Shown here: positions 52,714 to 61,952 of the stretch, piece after piece
How positions within the stretch are numbered: the stretch's first letter is position 1
How the letters are laid out: each line of letters starts with the position of its first letter
NCBI RefSeq assembly: GCF_921294215.1
Contig: NZ_CAKLDM010000002.1
Coordinates: forward strand, 1,054,001-1,118,000
Reading direction: 5' to 3'
From: Vibrio marisflavi CECT 7928
GTDB taxonomy: Bacteria > Pseudomonadota > Gammaproteobacteria > Enterobacterales > Vibrionaceae
Length of the DNA stretch: 64,000 nt
Notes under the pieces: model-generated
Seen by the model: only the letters and a program-made list of their open reading frames with translations
Database searches by the model: none
Told to the model about the DNA's origin: nothing
Position numbers and translations under genes: made by a program

Positions 52714-53766
52714 TTAAAAACGAGTCTTAACAGCGTCAGACAACATATCTAGCATTTCGACAGTATGCTCCCAACTTAAACATGGGTCAGTGATCGACTG
52801 GCCATATTTCAATGCAGTGATGTCGTGCATTGGTTGGTTGCCTTCTTCAATGAAACTTTCAGCCATAATGCCAGCGATATAGTTGCTACCAGACTTGATC
52901 TGGTCGCAGATATCTTTTGCCACATCAAGTTGCTTTCTGTGCTGCTTTTGACAATTCGCATGGCTAAAATCAACAATCAACTTCTGTGGAAGGTCGAATT
53001 CACCAAGTTGACTACAAGCTTGCTCTACAGACGCACTATCGAAGTTCGGTCCTTTATCACCGCCACGCAAAATTACATGGCCATGCGGGTTTCCGCTCGT
53101 GCGATATACTGTCATGCGACCATTTTTATCTGGGGTATAAAAGTAGTGAGAAGCTTTAGCCGCGCGAATTGCATCAATTGATATTTTAACGTTGCCATTC
53201 GTGCCGTTCTTAAAACCGACCGAACAAGATAATGCTGAAGCCATTTCTCTGTGGATTTGTGACTCGGTTGTACGAGCGCCAATTGCTCCCCAAGTAATCA
53301 AGTCAGTAATGTATTGGCCTGTGATCATATCGAGAAATTCAGTTGCCGTAGGAAGGCCTAGTTTGTTGATATCCAAAAGTAACTGACGAGCTTTGCTGAG
53401 GCCTGCTTCCAGTGCATATGATCCATCCAAGTTAGGATCGGTAATCAAGCCTTTCCAACCGACGACAGTTCTAGGCTTTTCAAAGTAGGTTCGCATGACG
53501 ATAAATAGTTCTTTCTCGTATTGCTTTTGTATTCCAGCAAGTCGAGTCGCGTAGTCAATAGCAGCTTCCGTATCATGAACTGAACATGGCCCTACAATGA
53601 CTAGTAGTCGTTGATCTTCTCCACGCAGGATTTTCTCTACTTGCTTACGTGATTGAGCAATACGTTCAGCCACCGAATCGGTAATGGGATGGGCGCTACC
53701 TAGTTCTGCTGGTGTGGGCATAGGTCCAAGTGCTTGGGTTCTTAGTTCGTCGGTTTTTAATGGCAT
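52714..53766 (-). CDS. aroH: 3-deoxy-7-phosphoheptulonate (DAHP) synthase, AroH-like
   Basis: Condenses PEP and erythrose-4-phosphate, the first step of aromatic biosynthesis. A 350-residue type I enzyme with VIVGPCSVHD, the PEP-binding KPRTVVGWKG, GARTTESQ and HANCQKQHRKQ. The N-terminus (KTDELRTQAL, PAELGSAHPIT) and the C-terminal YGQSITDPCLSWEHT are closest in my memory to the tryptophan-sensitive AroH rather than AroF or AroG. I saw no clear TrpR operator upstream. The divergent neighbour is a PEP-synthase-domain relic. Confidence 0.88.
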   Translation of the reverse strand: MPLKTDELRTQALGPMPTPAELGSAHPITDSVAERIAQSRKQVEKILRGEDQRLLVIVGPCSVHDTEAAIDYATRLAGIQKQYEKELFIVMRTYFEKPRTVVGWKGLITDPNLDGSYALEAGLSKARQLLLDINKLGLPTATEFLDMITGQYITDLITWGAIGARTTESQIHREMASALSCSVGFKNGTNGNVKISIDAIRAAKASHYFYTPDKNGRMTVYRTSGNPHGHVILRGGDKGPNFDSASVEQACSQLGEFDLPQKLIVDFSHANCQKQHRKQLDVAKDICDQIKSGSNYIAGIMAESFIEEGNQPMHDITALKYGQSITDPCLSWEHTVEMLDMLSDAVKTRF

Positions 53767-53997
53767 GCTAAATTCTATGTTGTCTGTTACTAATTCGAAG
53801 ACGTAAAGATAACGGAATTACATGCAGTAATAAACTTTTATGTTGTATAAAAGGGCATTGAAAAGAGATTTGTTTCAGCTTTCTCTATATAGGAACAAAT
53901 ACAACCTGTAGGCCATGTTGCAATTTGCTGAGTTGACAGCAGACTAGCCTTGATTTCTAATCAATTGAAAATAACTAAAGTTTGGAGTCAAATAACA

Positions 53998-54852
53998 GTG
54001 AGTACACAACATAAGTCGGCTTCCGGTTTCACCGTGACTAGAAATGGGGAACATCTTTTTGTCGATATATCTAGTTTAATAAATACTAAAATTGGCTTTC
54101 ACCCACATTTGACTGATCCCAATGCTAGTATGGGGAGCTCAACACAAGACATGTTGGAAAAAAAATGTTCTGGGTTGAGTACAAAAGACTACTTTGTATC
54201 TACGCTAGTCGAATCGATTTTGTCAGCAATTCAGCCCAAGTATGAATCAATAAAAGTGTGCTTAACTGGCTCTGACAGTCATGAACTTAGTAACTTAGTT
54301 GGCGGAGATGTTGAATCATCTGAGTTGAACCCAACTATGGGACGAAGAGGTGTCTCCAAGCATGTATCTAAAGAATACCAAGTAGCATTTGCCTTAGAAT
54401 GTGAAGTAATCAAGCAGTTACGCGAACAGCACTCTCATATAGAAATTGTTATTCCATTTGTAAGAACTTTATCTGATGCAGCTAGTATCATCGACAAGTT
54501 AGCCGAGCAGGGTTTACCGAGAGGGCTGAACGGTTTGAAAGTCCATTTCTCAGTTGATACTCCTTCTGCTGCTTTGCTTTCCGACAGGCTATTGCACTAT
54601 TTTGATGGAGTTGTTGTTAACTTAAGCAATCTAGCGCAACTTACTCTTGGAATAGATAGTTCTAATGAAAATCTGTCTTACTTATTCGACTTAGACAACG
54701 AGTCTGTGTTGTTGCTACTTGATAAGGTTGTAGAGTCTTGCCAAGCTAGCAATAAGTCGTCCGTTGCGATAACAGGAGACTTAGACCAACTGCCTAAAAC
54801 AAAAGATTATTTACTAAATAACCCAGTTGCACAAGCATATGTTACGGTGTAA
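53998..54852 (+). CDS. Stand-alone PEP-utilising (PpsA C-terminal-like) domain, catalytically degenerate
   Basis: A 284-residue protein matching only the C-terminal barrel of phosphoenolpyruvate synthase. Shared blocks: NPTMGRRGVSKHVS (111-124), FALECEVIKQLRE, VIPFVRTLSDAASII, GLPRGLNGLKVHFS and LAQLTLGIDSSNENL (212-226). Key sites are altered: the Glu of MCELPS is Asp in SVDTPS (186-191), the metal-ligand Asn region is VNLSNL and the catalytic Cys of CGQGPSD is Thr in ITGDLD. The swivelling phosphohistidine and ATP-grasp domains are absent. Starting at the GTG at 53998, with TTTGGAG upstream; a TTG at 53950 would lengthen it. A PEP-binding or regulatory role is inferred; it diverges from aroH. 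Confidence 0.75.
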   Translation: MSTQHKSASGFTVTRNGEHLFVDISSLINTKIGFHPHLTDPNASMGSSTQDMLEKKCSGLSTKDYFVSTLVESILSAIQPKYESIKVCLTGSDSHELSNLVGGDVESSELNPTMGRRGVSKHVSKEYQVAFALECEVIKQLREQHSHIEIVIPFVRTLSDAASIIDKLAEQGLPRGLNGLKVHFSVDTPSAALLSDRLLHYFDGVVVNLSNLAQLTLGIDSSNENLSYLFDLDNESVLLLLDKVVESCQASNKSSVAITGDLDQLPKTKDYLLNNPVAQAYVTV

Positions 54853-54951
54853 CTATATCGGATTGATATCAAACTGCTGATCAGTGCAATTGACAAATGC
54901 ACACCTACAATATTAACTGGTCAGATGACATTGTTTCATTGTAGGTGTGTA

Positions 54952-55428
54952 ATGCTCTCTAAGCTCGCTAAAGCAAATTTGTATCTCAATACTTTTGGCT
55001 TTTTCAAAGTACCTTTCATCTGGCTTTGTCGGCCGAAAATAGTTGGCTTAGACGCAAACTCGATTGCCATTAAAATTCCTTTAAAGAGGCGAACCAAAAA
55101 CCACTTGAGCAGTATGTATTTCGGTGTCTTAGCGGTAGGGGCCGATGTTGCTGGTGGTTTTATGGCGATGAGCAAAGCAAAGGAAAAAGGAGTGAATATT
55201 TCTCTAGCTTTCAAAGAAGTAGAGGGGAAATTTATCAAAAGAGCTGAAAGTGATGTGCTTTTTACTTGCTCTGACGGTGATAAAATTGGTCAAATGTTAG
55301 AGCAAGCGATTTCGACAAAAGACAGGATCAATCAAAATGTTACGATTACCGCCACCTGTCCGAGTATTGATCCAAATACATCGGTAGCCGAATTTGAGTT
55401 GATGCTTTCCATCAAAGTAGCCAGCTAA
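54952..55428 (+). CDS. DUF4442 hotdog-fold protein (thioesterase-like)
   Basis: A 158-residue protein of the DUF4442/hotdog type. RTKNHLSSMYFGVLAVGADVAGG is the core helix that in acyl-CoA thioesterases carries the active-site residues, preceded by the strand VGLDANSIAIKIPLK. A thioesterase or acyl-CoA-binding activity is possible but not shown. The start is the ATG at 54952, with TAGG at good spacing; an ATG nine codons upstream is less likely. Its stop overlaps that of the convergent unknown membrane protein gene. Confidence 0.75.
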   Translation: MLSKLAKANLYLNTFGFFKVPFIWLCRPKIVGLDANSIAIKIPLKRRTKNHLSSMYFGVLAVGADVAGGFMAMSKAKEKGVNISLAFKEVEGKFIKRAESDVLFTCSDGDKIGQMLEQAISTKDRINQNVTITATCPSIDPNTSVAEFELMLSIKVAS

Positions 55429-56780
55429 TCATCTATATCAATTTGCTCGATTGCTACGATTTTTGTGCGATTTAGAATAATTTTCCAGCGGTAGAACTTC
55501 GTACCGCCGTCCTCTCCATTCTCTTGGATAATTAAGTTAAACAAATGGCGTTTATCTACTGACTCTCGAACAACTTGACCTTTATTGAGTGAATAAACTT
55601 TATTTGACCCCTTATCCATCAGCCTTGTAAGAGCGCGCATGCTAATCAGCAACGCATCTTTTGTCTCTTCGTAACCACTCATAAAGCGTGACGTCGACAT
55701 CTCAGTTTCGCTATGATAATGAAGTATTTTCTCTTCTCTTTGAACCACTCTTTTCTTACGAATGGTTTTTATTCTGTCGGGAAGTATTGCTCTTACCTTA
55801 TAGTCAAGCCACTCTAGCTTTTGGCCTACGATTTTGTTTGTTGTTGGATCAAAATACCGCTTGCGCCATTTGGGTTTGTCTTTTCTTACCCAGCGCAACA
55901 ATACATCCCTCAAATCGTCCTTAAAAATCTCTCGCAGCGCATACAGTATCGACATCAGAACAATAAATGAAACGGTGATCTCACCCCAGTACTCACGTGC
56001 AGTAATGGCCAATATCGTGACGAAAACCATGACAAACCCAGTCGCGATCCCTTTCGAGGCTCGCCTTAGATTCTTGCCCAATGAAGTTGTCTTTTCTTTA
56101 AGCACTATTGGGTGCTCTATCAGGCGTCTTAACAATCGCATTTTGTTGCTCATTCTTGTTAAGTCAGAGCGAACTTTTTCAGAGTTGTAGTTATTGAGGC
56201 GGCGGTGTGCCGTTTCTCTTTCTACTATATTAATAAGCCTAGATTTTAAGGTGGCGTAATCATCATTCCTTGGTAGGTGTGCCACGAGGGAAAGAAAGTT
56301 TTGCTCGGTATACCAAGACAGGTAATTATCTATGTTGGCGTAGTAACGTTTTAGATTCTCTTCATAAGGAATACTTCGTCTTAGTCGCTTTAAAATGTCT
56401 AAAGCAAGTTCAATTACTTCATCTATCTCTTGTTCAGTAATCGACTCTTTGTCTAGGCTATTGATATTGTTAACCGCTTTATCTAAAGCAATCACGTATT
56501 GATAAGCAAATAAGCTCAAACTGACACGATATTGTCTACTGGATAACCTTTTCCGCTTTGCCAATCGGCTGTGTACTAGGGGTAAGAGTGTTTTATCACT
56601 GTAATAAGTGCGCTTTTGGTTTATAGAGCTGTAGTAAAAATCAGATTCGCTGATTATTTCTTGGCTCAAGCCGAGTTCGCCTGGAACAAACAGGTAGATA
56701 TCTAAATTGGAACGCTTAGAAGTGCCGATAGCGTGAGAGATTTTTAGTGTGATGCCGTCATGTTTATCAACAGTGACCAA
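55425..56780 (-). CDS. Unknown two-helix membrane protein
   Basis: A 451-residue protein I do not recognise. The N-terminal 240 residues are soluble and helical, rich in Lys, Arg and Leu (RLAKRKRLSSRQYR, ILKRLRRSIPYEENLKR). Two adjacent membrane helices lie at about 246-262 and 267-283, and the C-terminal 165 residues (with RWVRKDKPKWRKRYFDPTT) are again soluble and basic. Both ends should face the cytoplasm. The coding bias looks native. No motif suggests an enzyme. It converges on the DUF4442 gene. Confidence 0.7.
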   Translation of the reverse strand: MVTVDKHDGITLKISHAIGTSKRSNLDIYLFVPGELGLSQEIISESDFYYSSINQKRTYYSDKTLLPLVHSRLAKRKRLSSRQYRVSLSLFAYQYVIALDKAVNNINSLDKESITEQEIDEVIELALDILKRLRRSIPYEENLKRYYANIDNYLSWYTEQNFLSLVAHLPRNDDYATLKSRLINIVERETAHRRLNNYNSEKVRSDLTRMSNKMRLLRRLIEHPIVLKEKTTSLGKNLRRASKGIATGFVMVFVTILAITAREYWGEITVSFIVLMSILYALREIFKDDLRDVLLRWVRKDKPKWRKRYFDPTTNKIVGQKLEWLDYKVRAILPDRIKTIRKKRVVQREEKILHYHSETEMSTSRFMSGYEETKDALLISMRALTRLMDKGSNKVYSLNKGQVVRESVDKRHLFNLIIQENGEDGGTKFYRWKIILNRTKIVAIEQIDIDD

Positions 56781-56915
56781 CCTAGTCTCCTCAATTACTT
56801 ATAATTTTATTTCTATAAAGAAAGCATACTAGAAGTTTATAGATATGCGCAAACAGCCTCGCTTCTTGAGAGCGTTTGGGTATAATCACTGCAAATTTGT
56901 ATTGAGATATTTGAC

Positions 56916-57749
56916 ATGATTAGAGTTGGACAAGTAAACGACCTAGAAGTTGTTAGGCTTGCAGACTTTGGCGTTTTTTTGGATGCTGAAGAGTTTGGAA
57001 CCACATTACTACCAAATAAATATGTACCGGAAGGTACTGAAGTTGGCAGCCGCGTGGAAGTTTTCTTGTACTTTGACTCTGAAAACCAGTTGTCAGCAAC
57101 GACTGATAGGCCAATCGCTCAAGTAGGCGAGTGGGGGCTAATGACAGTGGAAGGTGTCAATAGCACAGGTGCGTTTGTTAGCTGGGGAATTAAAGAGAAG
57201 GATCTGCTTATCCCATTTAGTGAGCAACGTGCACGCTTTAGACAAGGCCAGAAGTTATTAGTCTATGTGTACACAGACAAGGCTTCTGGACGTATCGTTG
57301 GCACAACGAAATTCAACAAACTGCTAGATAAGACACCTGCAAGCTATGCAAAGAACCAACAAGTTGAACTAATCATCGCTGAAAGAAGTGAACTCGGGTT
57401 TAAAGCTATTGTTAATGGCCAACATTGGGGAATGATTTTTTCATCTGATGTGTTTGGCAAACTGTTCGTTGGTAAGCGTTTAAAAGGCTATATCAAAACC
57501 ATTCGTGAAGACGGAAAAATTGATTTATCGCTGCAAAAGGTTGGTGTTGGCCGGCTGGATGATTTAAGTAGTAAGATTCTGGAACAGCTTGAGCGAAATG
57601 ATGGTTTCTTGCCGTTAAATGATAAATCATCACCAGATGCAATCTTTACGGTATTTAGAACGAGTAAAGGTACGTTCAAGAAGACTATTGGTGGGCTTTA
57701 CAAACAAGGTAAGATTGTTATCGAGAAGGAAGGTATTCGTTTAGCTTAA
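56916..57749 (+). CDS. CvfB/YitL-family S1 RNA-binding protein
   Basis: A 277-residue protein with tandem S1-like domains (about 5-60, 70-130, 145-205) and a C-terminal winged helix ending in FRTSKGTFKKTIGGLYKQG. This architecture is the CvfB (conserved virulence factor B) family, RNA-binding proteins that influence post-transcriptional expression. The start MIRVGQVNDLEVVRLADFGVF is typical. It is a single gene, divergent from the unknown membrane gene and convergent with rsmF. Confidence 0.88.
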   Translation: MIRVGQVNDLEVVRLADFGVFLDAEEFGTTLLPNKYVPEGTEVGSRVEVFLYFDSENQLSATTDRPIAQVGEWGLMTVEGVNSTGAFVSWGIKEKDLLIPFSEQRARFRQGQKLLVYVYTDKASGRIVGTTKFNKLLDKTPASYAKNQQVELIIAERSELGFKAIVNGQHWGMIFSSDVFGKLFVGKRLKGYIKTIREDGKIDLSLQKVGVGRLDDLSSKILEQLERNDGFLPLNDKSSPDAIFTVFRTSKGTFKKTIGGLYKQGKIVIEKEGIRLA

Positions 57750-57779
57750 TGTCAATCTTGTTTGCTTCGTGCTTATTAG

Positions 57780-57805
57780 GTTCTGCCCAATTAGTTGGGC
57801 AGAAC
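57780..57805. terminator. 11-bp hairpin between cvfB-like gene and rsmF
   Basis: GTTCTGCCCAA and TTGGGCAGAAC form a perfect 11-bp stem with a four-base loop between the convergent genes. No T-run follows on either side, so it is a strong structure but not a classic terminator. Confidence 0.6.
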
Positions 57806-57838
57806 GACAAAAGATATGAAATTTGAGATTGGGTCACT

Positions 57839-59260
57839 TTAAAACAAGTTTTTGTCTCTAACGAGTTCACGTGGAAGACCGTTCTTAATTCGATTTCCTA
57901 CCCATTTACCAAGTCCAATTATAAACCCGTCGTAACGCACGAGAACTGAGCCTTTACCCGACCCGTTAGGGCGAATATCTCGGCCCATAAACCACTCTCT
58001 CGCTTGTTCTACGTCGATATCCAAACACTTATCTTCTTTTCCGGTGGCGACAGAAGTTGCGACTTGGTGTTGCCATTTAAATCCATTTTTGTGCGTTTCT
58101 GCGATTTTTATTCCCATTCTAGAGAAGCGAAGTTCTCCTAACATCGGCTCTAAGTTTGTCGGGAAAAGCCAAACTTCTTTGTCTCTAGCCCAAATCATTG
58201 AATCGTCCTGTAGAACAATATTTAATTCTTGATCGAGTGATTGCGAGATTTGATTAACTAACTTGGTATTTGCTTTTTCAAAAGGAAACTTGCCGAGTCT
58301 CTTCTTTACAGCTGGTGGGGTAACAGACGAAAGCTTTCTAAATCTTGCGACGAAAAACCCCTCACAGTCATAGGTCTGAGGGAAAATATGTACATAGCCT
58401 TCAGGGGTAAGGGCCTTATGCGCATCTGGAAATAGATCTAACAGAGATATCGACTCAATTGCATCAGTGAAAGTTGTCAGCAGGTGAGTGCAGACTTGTT
58501 GGTTCTCTTCTTTACTTAGGGCGCATGTCGAGTAAACCATGCTACCGCCCGGCTTTAGCGCATGAAATGCGCTCTCAATGAGCTGCTTTTGTACATCAGC
58601 AATCGTGTTTGTACTTTCGATACTCCAATTTTTTAATGCGTCGGGATCTTTGCGAACTGTACCTTCACCTGAGCATGGGGCATCCAACAATACGGCATCA
58701 AACTGTTCAGGGAGCCATCCACCGAACACGTTGCCATCAAAATTGGTTAAAGCACAGTTGCTTACTCCACATCGCTGTATGTTTGCATGCAGCACTTTTA
58801 CTCGACTAGCGGACAGCTCATTGGCAACGATCACTCCTTTGTTGTTCTGTTTTGCTGCTATTTGCGTGGTTTTTGAGCCTGGGGCAGAAGCCATATCAAG
58901 TACAGAACCAAAGTTTGAGTCTTGCTGATGGAAAAGAGCCGAAACCGGCATCATTGAGCTTGCTTCTTGAATGTAGAAAAGTCCGGCCATATGTTCAGCG
59001 GTATTGCCTAATGGTGTCACAGATTCATCTGCTTCAATCCAGAACCCGGTATCGCACCATGGGATAGGTTCAAGTTTCCAGCCTTTGTGTTTTGCACGTT
59101 GTTTAAAGTTTTCGACAGAAGTCTTCAAAGTATTTACGCGAATACTTTTTCTTAGTGGACGCTGACAGGCAGATACAAACTCTGAAAGAGATTCGCCTTC
59201 AGGCAATATAGCTTCAATATGGGACAAAAACTCTTCTGGAAGGTAAACGTTTGGGTGCAA
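57839..59260 (-). CDS. rsmF: 16S rRNA m5C1407 methyltransferase RsmF
   Basis: A 473-residue RsmF (YebU). The NOL1/NOP2/Sun motifs are complete: LDMASAPGSKTTQIAAK binds SAM, LLDAPCSGEGTVRKD and MVYSTCALSKEEN carry the two active cysteines. The C-terminal domain has the family's PUA-like region (GKGSVLVRYDGFIIGLGKW). It is downstream of letB by 76 bp on the same strand, as in the E. coli yebS-yebT-yebU operon. Confidence 0.94.
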   Translation of the reverse strand: MHPNVYLPEEFLSHIEAILPEGESLSEFVSACQRPLRKSIRVNTLKTSVENFKQRAKHKGWKLEPIPWCDTGFWIEADESVTPLGNTAEHMAGLFYIQEASSMMPVSALFHQQDSNFGSVLDMASAPGSKTTQIAAKQNNKGVIVANELSASRVKVLHANIQRCGVSNCALTNFDGNVFGGWLPEQFDAVLLDAPCSGEGTVRKDPDALKNWSIESTNTIADVQKQLIESAFHALKPGGSMVYSTCALSKEENQQVCTHLLTTFTDAIESISLLDLFPDAHKALTPEGYVHIFPQTYDCEGFFVARFRKLSSVTPPAVKKRLGKFPFEKANTKLVNQISQSLDQELNIVLQDDSMIWARDKEVWLFPTNLEPMLGELRFSRMGIKIAETHKNGFKWQHQVATSVATGKEDKCLDIDVEQAREWFMGRDIRPNGSGKGSVLVRYDGFIIGLGKWVGNRIKNGLPRELVRDKNLF

Positions 59261-59336
59261 GGTGATAATCCGCTGGGTAATGAATGGCGCCGATTATATA
59301 CCTAACGCCATTTTACTTGAAGTAGGGTGGAGTTCT

Positions 59337-61952
59337 CTAGGCTTTAGGAATAGGCAATCGCCAATTTTTCCATGCATTTTCTGCAGAAGCATTTAGATAG
59401 AACGTCTGTCCTTGTTTAGCTTTTGGAGCTAACTCAACATCGTCTGGAGTTGAAAACGTAATACCGCCGCGAATTAAACTTTCAACCGTGCCGGTTTTTA
59501 CGTTAGCTCCTGTCAAGCCGATAGAAACATCCACGCCGGATACATTCCAAAATACACTATTCTTGCGGACTAAGTACGCGTATGCCTTATCGATAGAGAT
59601 TGTGGTAATAATCCTATCTGAAAGCTCGCCTAGTTTAACTTTTGTAACTTTACCGACTTCAATATCACGGTACAAAATTGGAGTACCAACTTTTATAGAC
59701 CCTTTTCGGTCGCTTTGTAAGCTGAATTCGACACCTTGCGAGAGTTTAGGTTCACTGTTTAAGTTGAAGGTGTTAGCCCGACTCCCTGCACCAGGGGCAA
59801 CAAATATTTCGTTGCCCAGAATATTCTCGATATTTTCAACTCCGGCAGCACTGATTTTAGGTTGAGCAACCCAAAAATAGCTGCCTTGTTTTGCTAGATG
59901 GTCATAGTAGCTTGAGAATATTGTGACAACAACGGTTGTAGTGTCACTGTTGAAGCTAGGAGAAATAGTATCGACTTTACCGACGTCAGTACCTCGATAC
60001 TTAACGTTAGCGCCGGGCTTCAACTTGATTGCTTTTGAAGTGGTAAGAGTAATCTGATTACCGGATTGTTGTACTTGTTTGAAACCTTTGTACAGCTTCC
60101 AGTATTTACCAGACTTGCTATTAACCCCAGTCAGTTCATCGAACGCTATACCACCGATCAAAAGACTCTTCAATGGAGCAGATGAGATGTTTACTTGATT
60201 GAGTGAAGCTTCGATACTCACTCCAGATTGATTCCAGAAAACGCTATTCTTACTCACCAAGTATCCATATTTGTGATTAATTTTAGCGTGAACGACCACT
60301 CCTGACTTAGTCAGTTTAAAGCTGACTACCTTACCAACAGGCAAGTTGCGGTAGAGAATAGGGCTGCCTTCAGATATCGAAGGCAATTCATTCGTCAGTA
60401 GATAGATATCTTTCGAGCCTTTGCCCTCAACTTGGGCGATGTTTGCCAGTTGCTTGCTCGCATATAGCTGAAAACTTCTTTGCTTATCATTGTTGCCTTG
60501 ACTGCTAAAGCTAATGCTTCGCCCTATTAGTCGTTTGGCGGGAGGCACCGCTATTGCGACTCCAGAATCGGTAAGGTCAACATTCATACCGTTGGAAATA
60601 TAAAATCGATTGTTCGATTTAATTAGGTGTCGATATTGTTTGTTGACCAATACATCTAACTTAATCTTATCTTTAACGAGCCGAATGTTAGCCACAGATC
60701 CGACAATCAAACCTTTGTAGAGAAGTTTTGCACCTTTTTCTAACCCGTGAGTATCGTCAGATGTTAGGTGAATCATGGTAGCACCTTGTTGCTGAAGCTT
60801 TATGCTATCTTGCCGATAGGCTGTAAACACGCGGCTGGGTGCTCCTTTTCCAGGTACGATAGTGAGATAGTTTCCTTTTACAAGGTTGGTCAAGTTTTCG
60901 AATGAATAGAGGGATAAGCGCGGCTCTTCTAATATGAAGTTGCTGTTAGTGTTGAGCATGTCACTGAAAGCAGGTTGAATTGCGGCGTGAGCTACAATGT
61001 CTTGTCGCTCTGCATCTAGTTCTAGTGTGGTTATTTGGCCGACTTCTATACCACGATACATAATGGGTGCGCCATTACTGCTTATTTTGTTATTTTCAGG
61101 CAAATGAATTTTAACGGGAATTCCTCGCCCGGCAGTTTCAATATCCTGGTAGAGCTTGAACTCATGCCCATTTTTTACCGGAGAACCTTGATCCGGAGAG
61201 TCTACTGCAATGGCTCCTGATATGAGAGCGCTGATACTGGTCAATTGTATGTCAACGCCATCGAAGCCTACGTTTGCGCCGATGCCGCTGATGTTCCAAA
61301 AGCGACTGTCACTGGTAATAATGTGTTGATATTCAGGTTTGACTGAGGCTTGTATACGCACTTCATCGTTTTCTTCGTCCAGCTGATAGCCATACACTTT
61401 ACCTACAGGAATTCTCCTGTATAAAATTTGTGAACCGATAGAAATTCCGCCTAGGTCTTTGGCTTTGAGTCGAATATTTAACCCTTCTCGAGAGCGTATA
61501 TCTGAAGGGGCGATATCTAGAGCGCGGAATTTTGTTTCCGCTTTTGATTTAACAGGACTTGGTTGAATTGCTATATAGTTACCGGAGACCAGCGCATCTA
61601 GCCCCGTTACTCCGGATAAATTAGCGGTAGGTTTGACCAACCAAAAACGGGTGTTCTTTCTTAGTAAAGTCTCTGCCTCTGGATATACGTCAGCTTCAAC
61701 AAAGATGCTTTCAAGGTCTTCAGATAACACTATATCTCGCACTATACCGACCTCTAATCCATGATACCTAATCGTGGTTCTGCCAGCGACAAGGCCTTGT
61801 GCATCAGCAAATTGGATTTGTATTTTCTTTCCGGCATCGTGAATAGATTTGGATAACAGCCAGCCGACTAAAATGATGGTTACGATTGGGAGCACCCATA
61901 AAGGCGATATACGGCTGCTTTTTTTAATTACTGGTTTAGACTCGTTACTCAT
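59337..61952 (-). CDS. letB: MCE-domain envelope lipid-transport protein LetB (YebT)
   Basis: An 871-residue protein with one N-terminal membrane helix (about 17-34) and seven MCE (MlaD) domains: the repeated pattern is visible as YHGLEVGIV, YRRIPVGKV, YRGIEVGQI, YKGLIVGSV, YRNLPVGKV, YRGTDVGKV and YRDIEVGKV. LetB forms a stacked-ring tunnel across the periplasm for phospholipid movement. It overlaps letA by eight bases. The length matches E. coli LetB (877). Confidence 0.94.
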   Translation of the reverse strand: MSNESKPVIKKSSRISPLWVLPIVTIILVGWLLSKSIHDAGKKIQIQFADAQGLVAGRTTIRYHGLEVGIVRDIVLSEDLESIFVEADVYPEAETLLRKNTRFWLVKPTANLSGVTGLDALVSGNYIAIQPSPVKSKAETKFRALDIAPSDIRSREGLNIRLKAKDLGGISIGSQILYRRIPVGKVYGYQLDEENDEVRIQASVKPEYQHIITSDSRFWNISGIGANVGFDGVDIQLTSISALISGAIAVDSPDQGSPVKNGHEFKLYQDIETAGRGIPVKIHLPENNKISSNGAPIMYRGIEVGQITTLELDAERQDIVAHAAIQPAFSDMLNTNSNFILEEPRLSLYSFENLTNLVKGNYLTIVPGKGAPSRVFTAYRQDSIKLQQQGATMIHLTSDDTHGLEKGAKLLYKGLIVGSVANIRLVKDKIKLDVLVNKQYRHLIKSNNRFYISNGMNVDLTDSGVAIAVPPAKRLIGRSISFSSQGNNDKQRSFQLYASKQLANIAQVEGKGSKDIYLLTNELPSISEGSPILYRNLPVGKVVSFKLTKSGVVVHAKINHKYGYLVSKNSVFWNQSGVSIEASLNQVNISSAPLKSLLIGGIAFDELTGVNSKSGKYWKLYKGFKQVQQSGNQITLTTSKAIKLKPGANVKYRGTDVGKVDTISPSFNSDTTTVVVTIFSSYYDHLAKQGSYFWVAQPKISAAGVENIENILGNEIFVAPGAGSRANTFNLNSEPKLSQGVEFSLQSDRKGSIKVGTPILYRDIEVGKVTKVKLGELSDRIITTISIDKAYAYLVRKNSVFWNVSGVDVSIGLTGANVKTGTVESLIRGGITFSTPDDVELAPKAKQGQTFYLNASAENAWKNWRLPIPKA

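Noticed and set aside
53998..54852. PpsA-like gene as a truncated pseudogene
   Set aside because: Both ends are clean, a ribosome-binding site precedes the start, and the domain boundaries match a complete barrel.
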